64,000 nt of DNA from Epiperipatus broadwayi (taxonomy: Eukaryota > Onychophora > Udeonychophora > Euonychophora > Peripatidae), in the NCBI GenBank assembly GCA_028023455.1, contig JAQFVV010000042.1, positions 5,287,739-5,351,738 on the forward strand, in the 5' to 3' direction. Both the position numbers and the translations under genes were made by a program. Below are positions 10,806 to 22,814 of this stretch, in pieces. How positions within the stretch are numbered: the first letter of the stretch is position 1; the number at the start of each line of letters is the position of its first letter. The notes beneath the pieces are model-generated. The model was not told where the DNA came from. It searched no databases and worked only from the letters and a program-made list of their open reading frames with translations.

Positions 10806-13800
10806 ATATATATTTCTTGTATTGGTACTGCTTAAAATTGTTCTTTATTTCTTTTAAGTAATTACCCTAAGTAAATTAAAATATTAAATTGGAAAAAAAA
10901 ATTAATGCCATTTTGCGATCATTATTTAAACAAAAGTTTTAAGAATAATTGTTAACAGCAATATGTGAAGCTATTGAATATTTTTCATATTTTCTCAGCC
11001 CTCTGTTCCATATCTACCAAACTAATTGACATACCAAAAAGATGTTTCAAATGGACTGTGCTTATATAACTTAATACATCAATTTTATTAAATTAAAATA
11101 TATTAAACCTAGATTTAAAAATTTCATTCTAACTTGAAAAAGATCAAAAGTTAACAAACAAATAAATCGACTTTCCAAAATCAATAAAAAGCATTAAAAA
11201 AAAATAAAAAAAAAAAAATTATTTTATTCATACAAATATACTAAAAAATAAATTAATTTTCTTCTGCTTTCACAGTATTCTGGATATTATACAACCAAAA
11301 TAAAATTGAAGCTGAAGAAAATTAGTTCTTTACTTTTTAGTGCATTTGTGTGAATAAAGGCATTTCTTATTTTTATATATCAAATTTAAATCTAATAAAA
11401 TGAATATAGTGGGGAGAGAAAAAAAAGACAACTTTTTCCTTTTTTAAAATCACCTTAAAATAAAAAGAATATCCTATTCACATAATTTTCAAAAACTGGT
11501 AATGGTTACATTTGATCTCTTTGAGGATATTTAATTATTTTACTTACTAAAAGTAGAATTATATAATTGTTTGGTTTTTTATATTGGTTTGAAATGATAA
11601 TGCAAACAAATAAAATGAATCACTGAAAAAGACTTAACTGAAACATTAAAGTGTAAATAGAATTTTAAAATTGATATCACATATTCAATGTAAATAAAAA
11701 AGATAAAAACAAAGACTGTTTGTTAATTGAAACATTAAAATATAAATAAAACTTTTAAACTGACAACATGACATTCAATACAAACAAGGGGAAAAAAGAA
11801 ATTGTTTTTTAAAAAAATATTTAAATTCTTCCTTACAAAATAACTACAAAAAAAAAAAAATTTTAAAAATATAACAATAAAAATAAGACTGATATTTACT
11901 AATTATATAAAAATATTTATTTTATTATAGGTAATAATTAATGTTCAAAATATTCAAGATGTTATCTTCAATATTTTTTAGCTTGGATGGTTGTCACCTT
12001 AAAAATAGTGAATTTATCTCTTGGTAGTTTTTTAAGTATACTGTACTGTATAGTTAAACTTATATGATGAAGTGCAACACAGAATTTAATTTTTCAACTG
12101 TTAAATTAAAATGAAATAATTTCAACATTAGCTACATAGAGAACTTTTATCTAATTTTTTGTATGAAAGTGAGACTAGAAATCTTACTATTGTTAACATA
12201 ACAGCATTAGAAAAATTTAAGGTTGCTCCATAAAATTTGAAAAATACAATGGTAAAATAATAATACCAATTAATATTTTCAACTAGCTGGATGTGACACT
12301 ATAGAATCTACTATCATAAAATTATATATTCACTGGATTAAATATGTGGAATGAAAAATATATCTAAAAAAATATTTTATGGAGAACTTAAGTATGGTTT
12401 TCATAGAAAGAGATGTTTTATTATAAAGACTATTTCAAAGATATCCTAAAAAAATATAATGTTGTTTTCATTGAGAAGATAAAATTAAGGATGGAATACA
12501 ATGGAGGTTGTAATTCAATAAGATGTTGAAGTTTCTTAGAAAGAAGTTTGTTACAGAAATTAAAAACAACATGGAAAAATATTAAACACTAATGGGCCTG
12601 CTTTTTCCATATGTGGACATATTTGTTCACAAATTGGTTTGTATAGTCATTGCAAAACTCATTTCTAAAATAATATTTATTTTAACTTATTATCTTTTTC
12701 TTCTTTTTGGATTTGGAATGGCCACGTTAATTTGGGAGTAGTGGCTGCTACTGATGTGTATATATAAATGCAAATGCAAATATATATCAAAATGAATTAA
12801 TAGCATCGTGCAATGTCAACAAATAGCTTATTAACGATATGCAATAATGGCACTGCTTTTAAACTACAAGTAACTATTAAGCAGTTTTCCTATATGTGCT
12901 CAACATCTGAGTCATATAATAAGTACCACTTCTTTTCAATGCATCATTACAGCGTTTTGATATTTGAAATTTTCTAAACTTTCTAAATTTATATATTGTG
13001 TAGTGTATACATAATATTTTTGTTAATAATTGCAAGTCATAAACATCTTACTTTAAATCATCTATACAATCAAATTATATTTATACAATAACTAGTCTTT
13101 AAAGCTTATGAATATATATTTAAAGCATTAAAATAATTTCAATTTGGCTAATAATTAAAACTAAAATGTTAAAGAATCTTAGCATACTAATGCTTTATTT
13201 TACCTTATTATTTTGTAAATATAGTTTTATTGCAGGTTCAATGTATTAGTAACATTTTAATTTGCTATATATTTTGTACATAAAAAAAAAAAATTCACTC
13301 ATGGGCAGATTTCTAATCACTAACTTGGTGTTACTGAAAGATATTATTGTATATCTATGTGTATGCAAATATATAACTCACTTTAAATCATTCACTCTAG
13401 CAAATATTTCAATATTTTAATAATTTTGTTCTGATATTTATTAGTCATGTATCATACAGAAAAATTATTCAAATATAAAAGCTAAGATGCACTTACATAT
13501 AATACTTTAGACTATCAATATAAGCAACAATATTCTATGGCCAATTGATAATAGTATTGATCAAGTCCCCAGATTAGTTTCAGGGTTTAGTCAATGATTT
13601 GAACTATTGTTGTCAATGTAATTTTAAATGTAGGCTACAGAAATTTTGTTTGTTTAGGATGCAATTAATAATAAAAACCCTAGATATCACTTTAGAAAAT
13701 AAAATATCCCATAATCCATGGATAAAAAATGGTTAGATATCTCCCTTATAATTCAAATTCATACAGTAATCTAAACAATTGGGGAAATTGAAATAGAAGA

Positions 13801-15015
13801 CTTAGACAAACTTCATTGACTAATTAAAGTATTGCAAACTTTGAGAATTAGTGGGTGAAACAATTTACTATTTAGCGAAATAAAAGACTAAAGCATTACT
13901 CAGTAAATAAAACATCAAATAAATATCAAGCTGAAATATATTTAAAATAATTTAAATATAATAATGCAAATATTAAAAAGGCATCAGTTTGTATCTTCTA
14001 TCGCTTATTAAAAAAAATGTTTATGTATTATACAAACATACATAAAAAATAAATTCGGATAAATTTGAGGATACAGATTATTTAAAAAAACTAATCAAAA
14101 AACAGGCAATATTCATTAAGAGTAAAGTTGGATCTCTGGTTATCTATTCAGTGCAATTTCATTAAATGTAGCATTATTCCTATACTTAACAAAGAACTGA
14201 AGAAATATTAAATTGATAATTTCCAAAACAAGAAATCTTGACATCATAAATCAATACTGAACAAAATCAAAGATGTGATATTTTAACAAAGCTTGCAAAC
14301 AACTGAAAATAAAATGAATACGTTTAAAATTTAAAAAAAAAAACTTACGTAGAATGATATTGTTTTTATTAAATATTTTATCATGTTGGTGAGTGTTGGT
14401 AGTGAATGCATAAGACAACAAACCTAAATGAAGCTACAATTAGCTTTCAGAAATCTATTAGAAAACAAACAATAAAAAAAATTATGGTATTATTTTAACA
14501 AATAATAAGTTGGTAATGTCATAACATAAAAGTGTCTACAAGTGTCTTAATGAATGGAATATGCTTTATTAGTGGAAAGTTTACATCAACAAGAAAGATA
14601 ATAACAAAGAGCCTTACACAATATTACATACAAACTGTGGCATACAACTATTAACCTAAGTAAAAAAATTTGTAATGTGTACTATGTTTGATCATCTTCA
14701 TATCATAACAGCAAAGTAGAATAAACTAGTTTGTCACCAATCTTATTAAATATCCAAGTCCCATGTATAGAGGTATACAAGTTCATGTATAGTTTAGTTT
14801 TTAAAACAAAATATTTATTCAGTTATTTCATCTCATATAACATCTAGAGAAATGCAAAAATATAAAATATTTTCATAACAAACTCATCACAAAATGAAAA
14901 AGTAAAAATTACATTTTAAGTAGCTTATTTGCTTATCAAAAAAAATGCATCAATAGCTTTAGAAATGTTCCCAGGTAAATAAATGTTCAAGACATCATCA
15001 ATCTTTCAATTCTAA
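10806..15015. other. long AT-rich stretch without recognised genes
   Basis: After the remnant of the tandem array (to about 10900), I see no supported coding region, transposon end or RNA gene. The sequence is a patchwork of A and T runs and short TA repeats. Confidence 0.5.
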
Positions 15016-15031
15016 AATAGTAGCTTAAGTT

Positions 15032-15140
15032 TTTTTTTTTTTAAAGTGTCATAGCATCAGCCGGGATGCGAACCCGCAACCCGGGGGCTGCCTGCAAGTG
15101 CAAGGCAGTCGCGCTGACCTCTCGACCACCAATGCAAGAC
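15032..15140 (-). mobile_element. tRNA-derived SINE, copy 2 (full length)
   Basis: The same family as the SINE at 9933, nearly identical over the tRNA-like body, with a poly-A tail (T run 15031-15042 on the plus strand). A perfect 14-bp target-site duplication, TAGTAGCTTAAGTT, lies at 15018-15031 and 15141-15154. A and B boxes are preserved. The small number of differences between the copies and the perfect duplication suggest a fairly recent insertion. Confidence 0.9.
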
Positions 15141-15154
15141 TAGTAGCTTAAGTT

Positions 15155-16887
15155 GAAAATATTTGTTAATGAAGACACAGATTTTAAGTAGTTTTCTAAA
15201 TTTCAAAGAAAAATGTTTTGAAATTACTGAAGTGTTACATTCCAGGTACATTTAAAAGAAACAATATGTCAAGATATAAAAATAAATAAATAAACACTAA
15301 TTCTATACAGACAAGTTGAATGGTCTATGATAATATGCACAGCACTAAAGGCATAATTGGGCAAATTTATAAAACTAGTTCAAAAATGACACTTCACTGT
15401 ATCATTCTCCAGCAAAAAGTTTGGAAAATATTTATATTTGCTTAAGAAATCGGTAATGTTAAAATTAAAATTTGATTCATTCCCAGTGATTCAATCATCA
15501 GTTTCATATAGTTATAGCAAAAATATAAATCCTATCCCCTTCAGTTTGCTGGCTTAGCAATGGAAATATTAGATAACAATTTTTTATTAAATTTATAAAT
15601 TAAAAATTTCTCAAGAACTATCACCAAATCACTTGTTTTTTAAACAGAAATAAACATGTATATTGATAAATCAAATCTACAAAAATCTGCCATATAAAAC
15701 ACACAAAACAATTCTTTGTTTGAGAATGAATTTGACATACTTTCTAAGCTGTGAAAAGATCAAACAAAAAAATATTTTCAAACAAATTTATGCAAATCAT
15801 TCTTTCAAAATATAATTATATTATTGCCTTTCTGATTTAATGTGTTTGCAAAAGAGAGAAAGCTGATGTGATGTACTTAATTGAAAAGGAATATAGTATA
15901 TAATATTCCCATACTTATTTCTAAATATTTGTAAAATATAACCTTTGATATAATTCTATGCAAATGCAATCTATAAACATTCTTTACAAATTGTTTGATA
16001 TTTATAATCTGTTTGGAGAACATTTTCTCCTAGCATATAATAATGATATTAGTATTCCTTAATTGAATAATCAACTGAATATAAATTATTAGCTTGTTAG
16101 ACAATTCTATAAACATATATTATGAACTAAAATTGTTGTTCTAAACAACATCTATATGCATACAAGTTCTATACCAGGACTGAAAAAATATACTTTATTC
16201 AATATACTGTATTGTAAATTAATTATTAAATGGCTAACAATCTCAAAACCGATATCTGATGATCCAAGTAGTTTAGTAAAGTTAATTTCTGTAAAAATTA
16301 CTACAAAATCTGTAATAATTATTATAAAATCTTCTGTAATAATTATTACAAAATCAAGTTTACACATTTTGTAAGAATAATTTCTTCTTTAAAAGCACAA
16401 ATAAAAAATCATACCACAAAAAAGCAATGTTTAGTGCTAACGATCATTTTCTACTTATATAAAAACAACTTTGATATCTACTCAACATTATTACTAATGG
16501 ATATTTCTAAATCCAATTCTATTATGTTAATTTGAGATGAAATAAAATATGGCTGGGATTTTTCATAAACAAAAAATTTACTGTATGAAAAAAAATGAAT
16601 TGCAACAATTTATAATGAATTTATACAAATGATCTTTAATATTACATAAATTGGCATATTCATAAAAACTATAATAAAACTATTAGATTTTTATAAGCAA
16701 GTATCTTAATTCTTCATATTACTATAAATGCTCTTTTGTACTAAGAAAATTCTATGTACATTTTTATGACTTAATGGCTATTTTATATGCTTGTATCAAA
16801 ACAAAAGAGAAAATGAAAATAAAGTTGCTTTGTATGATGTATGAAGAAATCATATTTTGTATGGTTTTTTTTTTTTTACTTTTTATT
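15155..16887. other. AT-rich stretch without recognised genes
   Basis: No supported coding region. A short local tandem duplication (CTGTAATAATTATTA repeated at about 16310-16352) makes open frames on both strands that are low complexity and not credible as proteins. Confidence 0.5.
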
Positions 16888-17606
16888 AGTATAGATACAG
16901 CATTTTATTTGTATCATAATACCTTTATATTGCACAAACTTTATTATAGCAATAAATTGTTAGCTTTATTGTGTTAAAAATTTTCTTTTTCTATAAAATA
17001 TCACAAAAGTAAACTAATAATATATTAATCAGATGAAGTCTATATTATCATTCTCTTCCTCAACAATCTAAACATTTTCTTCTATTTTGAAGATCCTGAT
17101 AATATTCTTTTTCATGGCTTCATCTATAAATTTATCCATAAATTAGATGCAGAAACAGCACACAGCAAAATCTCATTTGTCCATAAGGGTTTGCAATATA
17201 AAAACTAGTTCTGCACTTAATAGATTCCAACACAAAACGATCACAGTAGTATAGACACAGCATTTTGTTTGCATCAAAATCCCTTTATTTTCCATGAAAT
17301 AAATTATAGTGGTAAATTGTTAGCTTTATTGATAGTGCTCAGAATTTCATTTTCTACAAAATATCACTAAAGTAAACTAATAACGTAATAAGCAGATAAA
17401 GTCTATAATACCACCCCCTTCTAAAAAATCTAAACATTTTTCTTCAATTTTGAAGATTTTAATATTTTTCTTTTTCACAGCTTCCATCTACAAATTTATC
17501 TACAAATTAAATGCAGAAAGTCTTGTTTATCCATAAGAAAGCATTTGCAATATAAAGATATGTTTGCACTTAATAGATTCCAACAAAATAAATCATAGCT
17601 GCATTC
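16888..17606. repeat. tandem duplication, two units of about 360 bp
   Basis: Unit 1 (16888-17247) and unit 2 (17249-17606) begin with AGTATAGATACAGCATTTT and AGTATAGACACAGCATTTTG and share AATTGTTAGCTTTATTG, AAAGTAAACTAATAA, ATCTAAACATTTT and GCACTTAATAGATTCCAAC in the same order. Divergence is moderate. No coding potential or inverted termini were seen. Confidence 0.75.
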
Positions 17607-19430
17607 ATAATAAATAGAACAAAATTCTCATAGCAATTTTTATAAAAGCCTATCTGTATACAATTTATCATTGTTCTACATACACTTTTACACAGGTTAG
17701 CGAGGACAATTGATGCCCAAATAGCATCGTAAGTCTGAGATCTTACAAAAAAAAATTATTACTTTCTATAGGAAAAAAATTAAATTCAAAATATATAAAA
17801 TTTGATTAAACAACTAACTTGTGGGGTCAATAACTATGTTTTTAAAAATATATAAATTTTCTGTAATGGTTTACAATTTGGTTTCTTAAGTAGTGAGAGA
17901 ATATTTTCTAATTCCTAATTCATTAAATGAAAATAAAGCATGATAAAATAAACTAAGTACAATGTACAATTTCACAATTTATTTTTGATGCATTTTATGC
18001 TCTATTATCAAAATATTATATTCTTGTAACTAGCAGCACATTTGTTGTTTGTTTGTTTTTTTATAAAAAAGTTTGATGAATTATATTTATTTTATATAAA
18101 TGTAGTGAAATTAAATAAAAAAGAAATGGAATGTATAGTTAATGGCTGACATTTTAATAATCTAAAAATTTTTTTGCTGATATTATAGGTACATTTTTTT
18201 AATAGCAGTCATTATCAGAAACAAATTACAGGATTATTAATTTAAATTTGAGAAAATAAATGATATTTTTAACTTATGTTTAGTAACCTTTGATCATATA
18301 AAAATTCATTATTAATTATATAAACCATGGAATCATTTCCTCCTTCAAATGCATATTAAATAAAATACATTAATTGTATTTTAATCCTATAATCTAAACA
18401 ATATTGTATACTTTCTAATGAATATTTACTGTACTATATTATACATTTTTAGTGTCAACTTTACCATTTTATGTTTGGATGATGTGATTTTATTGAAGAC
18501 ACTATCCTATGATATCAATCATAAAAAAAAAACACTGTCCTATGACATCAATCTTTAAAAAGTTCAAAACTTTTTTAAAGATCATAAAAGAGAATAATCA
18601 ATTGTAAATCAAATAAACATCACACGAGTTTTTGCCTGTTTTTGTAAATCAAATAGTGGGTACAAATTGAAAATGATCGCTACGGAAAATCCTCGCATAA
18701 AGATCTGTCTTTCATATGAATATAAGTGTACAATGAATATATTTAAAAATAAAATATAAATAAATAAATGCAAAAGTTTATAAAAATAGATAAAATTATA
18801 CCATTTCAATTCATGCAATCAGCCCCACTCCATCATCTATATAATTTTATTTTTTAGTTTCATTTCTGAATGGTTAAGATTTTTTGCCACTTTGCTTTTA
18901 AAATATTTTCAGAAAAATCCTGAATATTAAATTTAGGTATTAATAAATGACTTAACATCCAAATTTCATTTAATTATTTTAAATAATACTTTGTAATGAT
19001 ATAACTAATTCTGCCGACCTAACTTTTTTTCCATCCTAAATATATGGATGTACACTTAACAAATATAATATATATTGTATTTTTCAAATATACATCAACT
19101 AATCTAACAATATTCTCTCTCCTAATTAGTATCTATTAGTGTTGATATGTATATATAAATAAAACCTTATATAGTGACATTTTAAGCATATGACAACTAA
19201 TGAGATCAGAAATCCCAAATAATAAATTCTTCAATGTAATAGATGTGTTAATACTGTAAAGATTTTAAATATATATTTTTTCCTCCACTCTTATAATTAT
19301 GATCCTGTACCAGTTTACTATTTTTTAGCAGAATCTATTAAGTCTTAATAAAATTAAACAGGATAAATTTCCAATATTCACTTCATACATTGCAAACAAA
19401 TATGGATTGACTGCTCACCAATAAACATCA
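17607..19430. other. AT-rich stretch without recognised genes
   Basis: No gene supported. A short duplicated segment, CACTATCCTATGATATCAATC and its near copy CACTGTCCTATGACATCAATC within about 18490-18560, is the only structure noted. Confidence 0.45.
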
Positions 19431-19434
19431 AAGT

Positions 19435-19915
19435 GACGTGATAATATCACATGATCACTATTTCTTATGCTAGCACATACCTGTTATTAAAACAGGCAAA
19501 ACTCTCCATGCAGTAGTACCAATCAGTGCCAACCAGAGTAATCAATGAATGCCAGAAGGCTTGTGCATAAAATCCCCATCTAGTGCATACTCATCCAATA
19601 TCTCCAGACTAGTTTCTGGCTTAGATTGAAAATATTATTGTGTTTTCAATTTAATTCTCATAGTTTTGTATAAATAAAGATAAAAGATGGCTGCTGGAGG
19701 GTTGCATTAGATCCTGAGATCTAGGTGCAGTGCTCCCGAATCCAAATCTCTTCACTGATGAAGGCTACAAGTCAAAAACTAGTCTGGGGATATTGGCTGA
19801 TTAGGAACTAAATGGGGATTTTATGCATAAGCCTTCTGGCATTCACTGATTACCCTGGTTGGCATTGAGTGGCCCTATTGTATGGAGTTTTGTCTGCTTT
19901 GATGTGATAATACTA
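19435..19915. mobile_element. hammerhead repeat family alpha, palindromic copy
   Basis: The left arm (about 19480-19620) and right arm (about 19770-19905) are reverse complements: AATGCCAGAAGGCTTGTGCA, AAAATCCCCATCTAGTGC and TCCAGACTAGTTTCTGG have matching partners in the other arm. The centre contains GGTTGCATTAGATCC and GAGATCTAGGTGCAGTGC, motifs found in every larger copy of this family. The right arm carries a plus-strand hammerhead motif; the left arm has only the 3' half of one. No protein is encoded. Other copies lie at 20.9, 35.8-37.0, 60.1 and 63.0-64.0 kb. Confidence 0.75.
19741..19797 (+). ncRNA. hammerhead ribozyme motif, family alpha
   Basis: Stem I strands CTCTTCA and TGGGGAT flank the core CTGATGA. 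A short stem II (GGCT/AGTC) follows, then AAAAAC where GAAAC is expected, and the cleavage triplet GTC. The G12 to A change (CpG decay of CGAAA to CAAAA) should weaken or stop catalysis. The two-base-pair stem III is like that of the type I hammerheads described in animal retroelements. Confidence 0.6.
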
Positions 19916-20890
19916 TTAACCTGAGTTTGAGACCAGAGATGCCATATTTCAGAGGATAATTCTTAAGAGATACTAACTAGGCTTTATTTCAGAATGAAAG
20001 CAAATGTGTGTAAGAAAATACACTCTTCTTTTCTATTAACAATCATTTCTAGACAAAAGTAAATTAAGACCCTCATATTCTAGAGATTGTTATACCTGCT
20101 AAAGCAGTGGTTGGTAAGGATATAAAGAACCAGGTAACAACGTTAGGTTCCATTCAATGCTGATATTATTTTGTTACAATCTATAGACTGCTTTAAGTTG
20201 AAAGATTAGATTAATTGAAAGAATTAATTAATTGTCAGATTTCATGAAGATGAAAGAAAAATTGAAGACGATTTGAAAAATGAAAGTTTATTTTAATTTG
20301 CACAAATATGAGAAGCACAAGTCAAATAAATTGATTATAATTAAATAAAAGAACATCATAAAAATTAATGGGATAACAAATAGTGGCAAAACCTAATAAA
20401 AGATATTAAATGTAGTTAATTCATAATTATGTTTTATAAGCTTTTATTATGATGAAGAAATAGGGGATTTGTATATGGATGCTTTTGATCAGACCAAACA
20501 ACATTTTAAAATCATTTTGGATAATTTTTAAACTAGAAATGAAAATGATTAAATAATGAAAATGCTATGGATAAATCTGGATATGAAGACGCAGACTTAT
20601 ATAATGTGTGGAAATTTAAAATTTGTTTTTTATTATAATTTTTTTTTGAGAAAAACTAAAAGTGGAAATGGAATACTCAAATGAAGACGCAGTAAAATCG
20701 AGTTACATTTTAAATATGCATTTTAAACCTTTAAATATATAATATATTCAATCCATGAGATGATCATAGTTAGAAAAACAAAAATGAAAAACAATGTTAA
20801 CGGATGATATCTCTAATTTTCACAAATACTGCAATAAATTTATGCTAGAACTTACAGATCATTTAAAATGTGCGAATTTAATGACGACCC
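19916..20890. other. AT-rich stretch without recognised genes
   Basis: No supported feature. GAAGACGCAGACTTATATAA near 20586 and GAAGACGCAGTAAAATC near 20682 share a short GAAGACGCAG block, which is not enough to define a repeat. Confidence 0.4.
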
Positions 20891-21155
20891 ATTCTGCTAA
20901 GAACTGCTCCTACAAAACTCCCATATAGTAGTGCAAGCCAGAGTAATCAATGAATACAAAAAGATTTTGTACATAAAATCCCTATCTAGTGCCTATTCAT
21001 CCAATATCCTCAGACTAGTTTCTAGCTTGTAGCACAAACCTTGCATCCATTGATTACTCTGGCTTCCACTGAGTGGCACTACTGTATGTAGAGTTTTACC
21101 TGTTTTAACAGCTTGAGTAGGCATAAAAAATGATGATCATGTGATGTTTAGTGGT
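20890..21155. mobile_element. hammerhead repeat family alpha, short palindromic copy
   Basis: The left arm (TAGTGCAAGCCAGAGTAATC, AAAATCCCTATCTAGTGCC, CAGACTAGTTTCTAGCTTGT) runs straight into the end of the right arm (CATTGATTACTCTGGCTTCC, GGCACTACTGTATG). The centre and most of the right-arm hammerhead are deleted, so only the 3' half of a minus-strand hammerhead (GAAACTAGTCTG) survives. Non-coding. Confidence 0.7.
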
Positions 21156-21159
21156 TTAA

Positions 21160-21440
21160 GAACTCTTATAGCTGGTCAAAAAAAATCCCAGTTCATAAAT
21201 AAATTCTCAACTGAAATAATGAAAAAGATTTATTTACAAGAATCAAATATCTGAAGTTCTGTAAACAGTACAAGAAAAAAAAGTTAATAATAGTATATAC
21301 ATAAGTGGTGAATTGGAAAAAAAAAAACATCGAATAAAACACCATTACTAGAAGTTGTTTCAAAAATAAAAGTATAATAATGTATGTGAAAACATTCAAT
21401 AAAGAATTATATAATAAATAACAATAAAACTAAATATTTT
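21160..21440. other. AT-rich spacer
   Basis: No supported gene; open frames here are low complexity. Confidence 0.4.
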
Positions 21441-22790
21441 AAATGAAAAGGTGAAACTTGCAGTTAAATATCTATGAAGAAAGAAGAAATTCCAGGAATT
21501 GATGGCTTAATAGAAGCATGTAAAGAATTAAATTATTGGCAAAGCATATTCTAAATATCTAAATGATAAAGATGTTTTAGATGAATAGATAAATCCAGTA
21601 GTGGCATTAATATTTACAAAAGATAGATATTAATAAATTATAAACATACTAACCTTCTAACAACATACAAAATCTTAATTAAGATCGTTACTATTCAACT
21701 ACAAAAAACAATGAACTCAAACCAATCAAAAGAAGAAGTTAGATTTAAAAATAGTTATAGCACAACTAATCACATCTAAGTATTAAGAAAAATTATAAAA
21801 AACAGAACCAATGAGTATGAATTGCAAAATAATTACAAAATAAGTATTTAATTCTATAATCAGTTCCACAATAAACATGACAGACTTTGTATTGCCAAAC
21901 TCTAAAGAATATTTATCAAAATGCGATGTTAGTGATTAGATTTATGGTAACATCAAGATCAATAATGATAGGGATGTTTCATATGAATAAAACTTTTTAT
22001 AGAAGTTTTATAGAAAGTATTTTGTAAATGAAAATGAAAATCTAAGGACAGAAGAATAGAGATTATTTAAAGTTATTTAGATTTAGCAGTTACTTTAGCA
22101 AATAATCTTTTAAAGTTCTAGAAAACATTACACAAGATTTTATAGATAAAAATAAAAGACTAAGGATAAATGTTAAGAAAACATATAATATTCAAATTTT
22201 TTTAAAAAAAGTTTGATAATAATTAATTATAAGAAATTAATAATTAATACAGATGAAAAAATAAAGATATTAATCACAGATGCTTATAGTAAAAGTAATT
22301 TAACATTAAAAGCAACAAGTCTTTGTATTTGAAATACAAGTTTTTTAGTAATGTATTTTAACAATCAACAGATTTAAAACCAAAACAGTGACTTATAGAG
22401 AGATGTACGAAGAGATTAACAAGGAGAAATCAAAAGCAAAATACATAAAAGTAAACTAATATTGAACTGATTTAAAGAATTATGAAATGAAAATGGGGTG
22501 CATGAATTTTCAGACCTCAAGTCGTAAAAGCAATCACAAACAATTATAAGATTTATAAAGAGGTAACTTATGAAATGAATGGATAAGGAAATTTGCTCGA
22601 GTGATATAAATAAAAAAAGTTATTGACCAGAAATTGAATTAAATTTAGAATAGACTTTCATTGAAAATAACCTGTATGCAACTAAACATCTAAAATAATG
22701 TTTTTGAATTTTAGGGTCATGTCGAAATTTTTATAAGTCACAAAATGGTAGAAAAATCATGGAAGCACTAAGTTGATAGAATTAATACTT
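21440..22790 (+). pseudogene. decayed RTE-type LINE reverse transcriptase
   Basis: Fragments of a reverse transcriptase read on the plus strand in shifting frames: EIPGIDGLI near 21490, then TYKILIKIVTIQLQKTMNSN near 21660-21725, and YSTTNHI with IIKNRTNEYELQN near 21750-21825 (the fingers region). After these come LRINVKKT near 22160, just after the catalytic box, and GHVEIFISHKMVEKSW near 22710 (the C-terminal GHIARR..RW region). This order fits the same broad LINE group as the copies at 22.8 and 58.2 kb, but it is much more degraded. Its 3' end at about 22790 faces the 3' end of the next, oppositely oriented copy. Confidence 0.65.
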
Positions 22791-22814
22791 TAATAGAAGA
22801 CAATAGCAGTCATT

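Noticed and set aside
16152-16374. Overlapping open frames on both strands
   Set aside because: The stretch is low-complexity AT sequence with a local tandem repeat (CTGTAATAATTATTA); both translations are hydrophobic composition artefacts.
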